A stretch of DNA of 64,000 nt, from NCBI GenBank assembly GCA_013398175.1, contig VZRZ01004634.1, positions 141,737-205,736 on the forward strand. Reading direction: 5' to 3'. Made by a program: the position numbers and the translations under genes. The notes beneath the pieces were generated by a model that was given only the letters and a program-made list of their open reading frames with translations, was not told the origin of the DNA and ran no database searches. This DNA comes from Climacteris rufus. Its lineage: Eukaryota > Chordata > Aves > Passeriformes > Climacteridae. Every line of letters starts with the position of its first letter. Position 1 is the first letter of the stretch. Shown here piece after piece: positions 62,101-64,000 of this stretch.

Positions 62101-63966
62101 CCCAGGAGAACTAGCTGGCCAGAGGTGGATTAAGATAAACTTTGTGAGTTGGTGCCTGAAAAATGCAGAAAATTGTCAGTCCTCTGTGGCTGAAAGTGTC
62201 TCAAAGTCATGGTTTGCACCAAAATGTTGCACGTGACTTAGCTGACATTTTTTCTCAAACCTTGAGCCTAAAAGGAATTAAGATGTTTGTGCCTGACAGT
62301 GGAGGAAAATAGTAGTGTGGTGTCTTAGTTGGAAGTCTAATATTGGTGTATGGCAATCATTTAGCCTCTGTTCTCATCTCTCACTGGTATAACCTTGAAC
62401 TGAGTATCTTACTTTTGTGTTTTGATGGTGTCTCCTGATGTCAAGAGAACTGCAAGGTATGCGTGTATTGTTGTGTATAGGATTTTCTGTGCCTGCTTTC
62501 AGCTGTGGTTCATGAAAGCTGGGCAGAGTCTGGGAAGCTTAAGTTGATCTTGCTTAAAAACGTACTCAATTACGTACTTACACCTTACCCAAGAGCTGGA
62601 GTATTTTGGGAGCTTACAACAAATCCTGCAGTGAAAACTCTCCCCTTCCCAAAGCCTGCAGCCAGATTGCAGAGGTGCTAGGTTTGCTGTGTGCTGATGA
62701 TGCCCGGGGGAATGAATCCCACTGCAGCAGAGGCACTTAGTCCTGGAGCCAGTAAATCTTTTCCTGGAGGGATGTGGTCCTGAAAATGAGCTCCTCTTAC
62801 TGCCTTGGCCCTTTCTTTGCCTTGCAGCTCAAGCACATTAAACAGATTAATTATGGGGATGTATCTACTGGGTACCACACTGTGCACCCGTGCTGGGAAG
62901 GACTGGGTATTTCATGGTGACTTGTGCAGGGTTTTTGTGTGAGTGATTAATTTTGCTGGTAGAAAAAGGCATTTGGATGAGTTTCTGCTCTCTGCAAGGC
63001 TCAAGAGCTGCATGAAATGATGCATCCTCAGCTTCTCCATGCAAAGTCCTGTGCCCTGGAGATACTTCTGCACTTCAGATCAGTGACTTCACAATTTCAC
63101 AGGATTTAGGTATGAGTAGCTGGTGTGACTCCGATGTCAGGGACGTGCTTTTTATTATTGTTGTCAAAGTTTTAACCAGGTGTTGGGGCTTGTGTGAAAA
63201 TACTGACATATAATTGCATAGAGAACCAAATTACTTCTTATGTATTCTAATTTTAGAATTTAGCTTGACTTTTACAACTTCAGTATTTTTAACATGTTTT
63301 GAGTGTAGAGAAATCTCTCTGGGTATCTCTGTTTTAAAAGCAAGTTTCATGAATTTTCTGTGTTTTAAAGAGCAAAACGTCAAATGCTTGAGTGAAGGAA
63401 TTGGGGGAAAATGAAATATATAGTATTAGAAGCTGATATTCAAGCAATGCCTGCTTATAGTTCTCCAGACAGATGGCAAGCAGCAGAGGTTTGGTGTTGT
63501 GGTGTGTTAGAAATGGGCTCTTCATGAGTGAAGGAGACAGCAGGGCTTCACACAGGGGCTCCTCTGCCACTGTCACCTCTGGAGATGTCCTGGAGGGACA
63601 GTGCCCAGTGTCCCTCCTGTTTTCTCTGAGAAGCATCACGATTTTGTGTTATTCCCTGTTACTTTAGTAAGTCCAGGAGAAATCCAGTGTGGTGACAGGG
63701 TGAGGCACCAGCGACACGGGGAGAGGGGAGATGGTGTGAACAGCTGTTGAGAAGATGGATTAACTCACACAAATGCAACTTTAACTTTTATGACCTTATG
63801 GCTCTGCAGGGACGAGAAGAACCAGTCCATCATCGTGAGCGGGGAGTCGGGGGCCGGGAAGACGGTCTCTGCCAAATACGCCATGCGCTTCTTCGCCACC
63901 GTCGGGGGCTCTGCCAGCGAGAACAACATCGAAGCCAAAGTGCTGGCCTCCAGCCCCATCATGGAG
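14091..63966 (+). CDS. MYO5B: MYO5B, spliced coding region, N-terminal five exons (residues 1-204; continues past window)
   Basis: Joined exons are 14091-14117, 42201-42311, 45814-45985, 48228-48372 and 63810-63966. They give 612 nt, exactly 204 codons, with all phases consistent. The product is the start of the class V unconventional myosin heavy chain Vb, an actin plus-end motor. It carries RAB11A/RAB11FIP2 and RAB8A recycling endosomes to the apical membrane of epithelia; loss in humans causes microvillus inclusion disease. Visible parts are the SH3-like N-terminal subdomain (about residues 8-60) with RVWIPDPDEVW, the invariant [22 protein letters not shown], the purine-binding NPYEHLPIY loop (111-119) and the P-loop GESGAGKT (163-170). 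The paralogue choice rests on signatures closer to MYO5B than to MYO5A or MYO5C: PDPDEVWRSAE, EYPID, RFLESNHIYTYC and SSPIME. CFAP53 immediately upstream is the MYO5B neighbour in human. The rest of the motor, IQ motifs, coiled coil and globular tail lie beyond 64000. Confidence 0.96.
21184..21350 (-). mobile_element. CR1 LINE fragment
   Basis: This is antisense CR1 3' end: gggttggaagggac near 21209, then the ccaccttcca, ggttgctccaagcc and ggggcagccacagcttctct blocks. Similarity fades after about 21350. It lies in MYO5B intron 1. Confidence 0.85.
28401..28576. repeat. Left copy of a perfect 176-bp direct duplication
   Basis: This segment matches 29010-29185 base for base at a constant offset of 609, as far as I can read. 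The identity begins exactly where the LTR ends on the right-hand copy and stops exactly at the N on the left-hand copy. Most simply, it is the empty allele of the retroviral insertion placed next to the filled allele. Confidence 0.9.
28420..28576 (-). mobile_element. CR1 LINE fragment, cut off by the gap at 28577
   Basis: The antisense CR1 sequence stops abruptly at the single N. It is identical to the first part of the CR1 at 29029-29318. See the duplication entry at 28401-28576. Confidence 0.9.
28577..28577. other. Single-base assembly gap
   Basis: One N joins two contig ends. The true missing length is unknown and could include the internal part of a provirus and its second LTR. Confidence 0.95.
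28578..28645 (-). mobile_element. Endogenous retrovirus leader, 5' end of internal region (partial)
   Basis: Read on the minus strand, this short sequence follows the primer-binding site and would be the untranslated leader before gag. It runs into the N gap. No coding sequence is visible. Confidence 0.5.
28646..28664 (-). mobile_element. Retroviral primer-binding site matching tRNA-Ile(AAU)
   Basis: On the + strand these 19 bases equal the 3' end of vertebrate tRNA-Ile(AAU), including the terminal CCA, as I recall the tRNA. On the minus strand they begin TGG, as a primer-binding site must. CCA is not encoded in nuclear tRNA genes and no tRNA body precedes it, so this is a primer site and not a tRNA gene. 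An isoleucine primer is the hallmark of the ERV-I type. Confidence 0.72.
28678..29009 (-). mobile_element. Endogenous retrovirus LTR (5' LTR of an antisense provirus)
   Basis: On the minus strand the element starts TGCC at 29009 and may end GGCA at 28678, giving a 332-bp LTR with short inverted termini. A TATATAAG box lies at 28801-28794 (minus). A 9-bp perfect hairpin (28763-28771 with 28778-28786) follows about where R should begin. A second 9-bp inverted pair (28669-28677 with 28697-28705) spans the LTR end and the spacer before the primer site. CpG content is much higher than in the surrounding intron, suggesting a young, little-decayed copy. The exact 3' boundary is uncertain because the spacer to the primer site would be 13 nt. 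Confidence 0.7.
29010..29185. repeat. Right copy of the 176-bp direct duplication
   Basis: This is the partner of 28401-28576. It begins immediately after the LTR terminus and continues smoothly into the rest of the CR1 element, so it looks like the genuine right flank. Confidence 0.9.
29029..29318 (-). mobile_element. CR1 LINE fragment
   Basis: This antisense CR1 3' region runs from gggtgggaagggacc through the gccagggcctcaccaccctcac and ccagtgccagaggg-complement blocks to about tccctctgcag. It is the host sequence next to the retroviral insertion. Confidence 0.9.
30339..30587. other. Assembly gap, 249 N
   Basis: A run of N whose right edge lies inside a CR1 element. The missing part probably includes the 5' portion of that CR1. 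Confidence 1.
30588..30746 (+). mobile_element. CR1 LINE 3' end
   Basis: Sense CR1: agctgtggctgccccatccc, then cttggagcaacctggg, then ggtgtccctgccca, ending near attctgtgatcatgg, a degenerate form of the octamer tail. The left side is lost in the gap. Confidence 0.9.
31215..31445 (+). mobile_element. CR1 LINE 3' end, second subfamily
   Basis: Sense CR1 of the subfamily with ccagcctggcacagctgccca, gtccccatccctggaggga and cagtgctggggaa blocks, ending at gtgattctgggactctggga. Confidence 0.85.
33356..33556 (+). mobile_element. CR1 LINE 3' end
   Basis: Sense CR1: agttctttcctgtgagagt, then gggtgcccagagaagctgtg, then ggcttggagcaacctgggat, ending at caaccaaatcattgtatcc. A short internal deletion has removed catccc from the usual ccccatccctgg. 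Confidence 0.9.
37016..37053. repeat. Two-copy tandem repeat, 20-bp period
   Basis: cctctcctttcagagttt occurs at 37016-37033 and again at 37036-37053, separated by ag. It is a local duplication in MYO5B intron 1. Each copy contains a ctttcag that resembles a cryptic 3' splice site. Confidence 0.9.
39375..39404. repeat. A-run with (GA)n
   Basis: Thirteen A, then six GA units, then more A. Simple sequence in MYO5B intron 1. Confidence 0.95.
42201..42311 (+). CDS. MYO5B: MYO5B exon 2
   Basis: A strong pyrimidine tract precedes the acceptor ctccag at 42200, and the donor is gtaagc at 42312. The exon is 111 bp, phase 0 at both ends, and encodes 37 residues from YTRVWIPDPDEVW to KLEDET. This is the SH3-like subdomain, residues 10-46. 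The human MYO5B residue at the first position is Cys rather than Tyr; the rest is nearly identical to human Vb as I recall it. Confidence 0.96.
43637..44165 (-). mobile_element. CR1 LINE fragment, longest in window
   Basis: It starts with two copies of the complemented octamer tail (acagaatcattacagaatca), then gggttggaagggacc and the standard 3' UTR blocks. It continues into the gctctggagcagagaag-complement and ccagggctgggcaca regions, about 530 bp in all. It lies in MYO5B intron 2. Confidence 0.9.
45709..45764. repeat. 28-bp tandem duplication upstream of MYO5B exon 3
   Basis: Two 28-bp units, 45709-45736 and 45737-45764, differ by one base (gcgaag versus gcaaag). They lie 49-105 nt before the exon 3 acceptor, in the branch-point neighbourhood. 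Confidence 0.95.
45814..45985 (+). CDS. MYO5B: MYO5B exon 3
   Basis: The acceptor ctcctcag ends at 45813 and the donor gtgagt starts at 45986. The exon encodes residues 47-103 plus the first base of Gly104: LYEYPIDLQGSELPF, then the myosin V block [22 protein letters not shown], then HNLKVRFLESNHIYTYC. This leads from the SH3-like subdomain into the motor core. Codon third positions are C/G-rich, unlike exon 2. A 28-bp tandem duplication lies about 50 nt upstream in the intron. Confidence 0.97.
45986..48227 (+). other. MYO5B: MYO5B intron 3
   Basis: This is a 2.2 kb phase-1 intron with one antisense CR1 fragment (46597-46850) and otherwise unremarkable sequence. Confidence 0.8.
46597..46850 (-). 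mobile_element. CR1 LINE fragment
   Basis: Antisense CR1 3' end: atagaacccc, gggttggaagggat, then ccaccttccactatccc-type blocks to ccccttgtcctgtt. It carries a small insertion in the ccagggatccaggggcagcc block. It lies in MYO5B intron 3. Confidence 0.9.
48228..48372 (+). CDS. MYO5B: MYO5B exon 4
   Basis: The acceptor gtcctcag ends at 48227 after a CCTG/TCTG-like pyrimidine repeat; the donor is gtcagt at 48373. The exon encodes the rest of Gly104 through two bases of Arg152. It contains IVLVAINPYEHLPIY, the purine-binding loop that contacts the adenine of ATP, followed by the invariant MGDMDPHIFAVAEEAY. All motor hallmarks expected here are intact. Confidence 0.97.
48543..48743. repeat. Unidentified 0.2 kb repeat, copy 1
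   Basis: About 200 bp from gggattgag to cacctgcctca match 50515-50717 in the same orientation with about eight differences by eye. I do not recognise the family. It is AT-rich in the middle (ggaggtaattaaattttta) and has no obvious terminal repeats. Confidence 0.9.
50515..50717. repeat. Unidentified 0.2 kb repeat, copy 2
   Basis: This is the partner of 48543-48743, about 2 kb downstream in the same intron. It could be a local duplication or a dispersed element represented twice. Confidence 0.9.
50806..50823. repeat. A-run
   Basis: A near-pure A-run within MYO5B intron 4. No poly(A) signal precedes it at a suitable distance, so I read it as simple sequence. Confidence 0.9.
52345..52625. repeat. 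TTAAG-rich quasi-tandem tract
   Basis: About ten copies of ttaag or gttaagtt occur at irregular spacing of roughly 15-35 nt. Composition is A/T/G with very few C. Tracts like this occur inside some avian retroviral LTRs, and the following sequence to about 52930 looks LTR-like. Confidence 0.75.
52626..52930 (+). mobile_element. Possible LTR-derived sequence (R/U5-like)
   Basis: After the TTAAG tract comes a T-rich region with ATTAAA near 52819 and a GT/T-rich stretch (about 52840-52860), the order expected for poly(A) signal and U5. A CpG-containing end (attcgtaagaatttcgcg) follows. I see no clear primer-binding site, and the boundaries are guesses. A CR1 starts directly after at 52938. Confidence 0.3.
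52938..53452 (+). mobile_element. CR1 LINE 3' end, about 515 bp
   Basis: Sense CR1: gtccagttttgacccctcact, gaggggctggagcgtgtcc, ggctcagcctggagcaaaggaggctc, then gtccccatccctggaggtgtcc and a tail ending agattccatgattcatg. It reaches further 5' than most copies here and lies in MYO5B intron 4. Confidence 0.93.
55085..55260 (-). mobile_element. Possible LTR U5-like segment
   Basis: Read on the minus strand there is ctaaagccttctctgcc, then an AT-rich stretch, then tgcgtctctgtcggggg near 55150. This resembles the poly(A)-signal to U5 region of retroviral LTRs. CpGs are locally enriched. No second terminus or primer site was identified, so this is a weak call. Confidence 0.25.
56647..56666. repeat. 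(CCTG)5 microsatellite
   Basis: Five CCTG units in MYO5B intron 4. Confidence 0.95.
57158..57205 (-). mobile_element. Short CR1 remnant
   Basis: ggaatcatggaatatgctgg followed by aactggaagggacccatcag is the complement of a CR1 3' terminus. Similarity ends at the start of the duplicated 109-bp block. Confidence 0.6.
57206..57314. repeat. Left copy of a perfect 109-bp duplication
   Basis: Identical to 57316-57424 with only the N at 57315 between them. This is best explained as two contig ends that overlap and were not merged. Confidence 0.93.
57315..57315. other. Single-base assembly gap
   Basis: One N between two identical 109-bp blocks. Confidence 0.95.
57316..57424. repeat. Right copy of the 109-bp duplication
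   Basis: Partner of 57206-57314. It continues into unique sequence containing three TTATCT motifs. Confidence 0.93.
57458..57503 (-). promoter_or_regulatory. Three GATA-type motifs at about 20-bp spacing
   Basis: TTATCT (AGATAA on the minus strand) occurs at 57458-57463, 57479-57484 and 57498-57503. The spacings of 21 and 19 bp are close to two helical turns. These match the WGATAR consensus of GATA factors. Part of the pattern comes from a local near-duplication of aagttatctgt, and chance in AT-rich sequence is possible. Confidence 0.25.
59296..59512 (+). mobile_element. CR1 LINE 3' end
   Basis: Sense CR1: aggaattcctggctgtgag, agctgtggctgccccatccc, ggcttggagcaacctgggat, ending at taatgattctaagattcc, a degenerate octamer tail. 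Confidence 0.9.
60251..60314. repeat. Minisatellite, 4 x 16 bp
   Basis: Four perfect copies of ggcttttattcctgaa in MYO5B intron 4. On the minus strand each unit contains aataaaag. Confidence 0.97.
60322..60365 (+). other. AATAAA followed by an A-run: possible retrocopy 3' end
   Basis: AATAAA at 60322-60327 is followed 24 nt later by a run of 15 A (60351-60365), then caacaacag. This is the geometry of an mRNA 3' end with a poly(A) tail copied into DNA. No parent transcript is recognised upstream and no flanking direct repeats are confirmed. Confidence 0.3.
61288..61590 (-). mobile_element. CR1 LINE fragment, second subfamily
   Basis: It begins with aatcacagaatcatggattc, then aaaaggcctctgagatcaagtcc, then gccacatccacac, cttccagggatggggactcc and tctaatctaaaccttccctgg blocks. 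This is the complement of the other major avian CR1 3' form. Confidence 0.88.
63810..63966 (+). CDS. MYO5B: MYO5B exon 5 (P-loop exon)
   Basis: The acceptor gctctgcag ends at 63809 and the donor gtaaaa starts at 63967. The exon is 157 bp and completes Arg152. It encodes DEKNQSIIVS followed by the Walker A loop GESGAGKT (bases 63841-63864, residues 163-170), then VSAKYAMRFFATVGG and ...KVLASSPIME. The P-loop Lys169 and Thr170, which bind phosphate and Mg2+, are present. ENNIEAKV is the loop 1 region, where class V paralogues differ; it is nearest to human Vb (TNIEEKV). Confidence 0.97.
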
Positions 63967-64000
63967 GTAAAAGCTGCACAGTCTGCTTCATCCTGCTTGC
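63967..64000 (+). other. MYO5B: MYO5B intron 5, first 34 bases
   Basis: The sequence after the exon 5 donor (gtaaaa) runs to the window edge. The remaining exons are downstream. Confidence 0.85.

Larger units (their letters stand above)
48373..63809 (+). other. MYO5B: MYO5B intron 4 (15 kb)
   Basis: This phase-2 intron contains two copies of an unidentified 0.2 kb repeat, four CR1 pieces, a TTAAG-rich LTR-like tract (52345-52930), a possible second LTR (55085-55260), a one-base assembly gap (57315), a 16-bp minisatellite and an A-run with an AATAAA upstream (60322-60365). A short CpG cluster lies at about 56885-56945. No nested gene is recognised. Confidence 0.8.

Noticed and set aside
42201..63966. 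MYO5A or MYO5C instead of MYO5B
   Set aside because: Residues around EYPID, RFLESNHIYTYC and NNIEAKVLASSPIME are closer to MYO5B, and CFAP53 is its neighbour. MYO5A has HLDPKT and RFIDSKLIYTYC at those places as I recall.

Overview
This window is vertebrate nuclear DNA, almost certainly from a bird and plausibly a songbird (the finer placement is inference). It contains widely spaced GT-AG exons, a TATA-less CpG-rich promoter, and many truncated CR1 LINE fragments with the avian signature, including the ATTCTRTG-like 3' tail. There are no operons, CRISPR arrays or other bacterial features. Two protein-coding genes lie head to tail on the + strand.

Bases 1-8472 hold the 3' half of CFAP53 (CCDC11): five exons encoding about 354 C-terminal residues of an all-helical, charged ciliary protein. 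Its 5' exons lie before base 1. The last intron carries a long (AAT)n(GAT)n microsatellite that ends 55 nt before the last exon. Bases 8473 to about 13750 are the CFAP53 3' UTR and a 5 kb spacer with no recognisable gene.

A CpG island at about 13750-14560 contains MYO5B exon 1 (ATG at 14091). Exons 2-5 follow at 42201, 45814, 48228 and 63810, all in frame, giving residues 1-204 of the class V myosin heavy chain: the SH3-like domain and the start of the motor, through the P-loop. The rest of the gene lies past base 64000. The CFAP53-MYO5B order and orientation match the human chromosome 18 neighbourhood, which supports both identifications. I see no functional link between the genes beyond adjacency. 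CFAP53 acts in motile cilia and left-right patterning; MYO5B acts in apical recycling endosome transport.

Most of the window is MYO5B intron (28 kb intron 1, 15 kb intron 4). It carries at least twelve CR1 fragments, several short tandem repeats, an unidentified 0.2 kb repeat present twice in intron 4, and LTR-like tracts.

The most interesting object is in intron 1 at 28578-29009. It is an antisense endogenous retrovirus end with an LTR and an apparent tRNA-Ile primer-binding site. It abuts a single-N gap flanked by a perfect 176-bp duplication. The layout is what an assembler would give for a heterozygous (empty versus filled) proviral insertion. A second single-N gap at 57315 separates a perfect 109-bp duplication, most simply two overlapping contig ends. 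I found no convincing new protein system.
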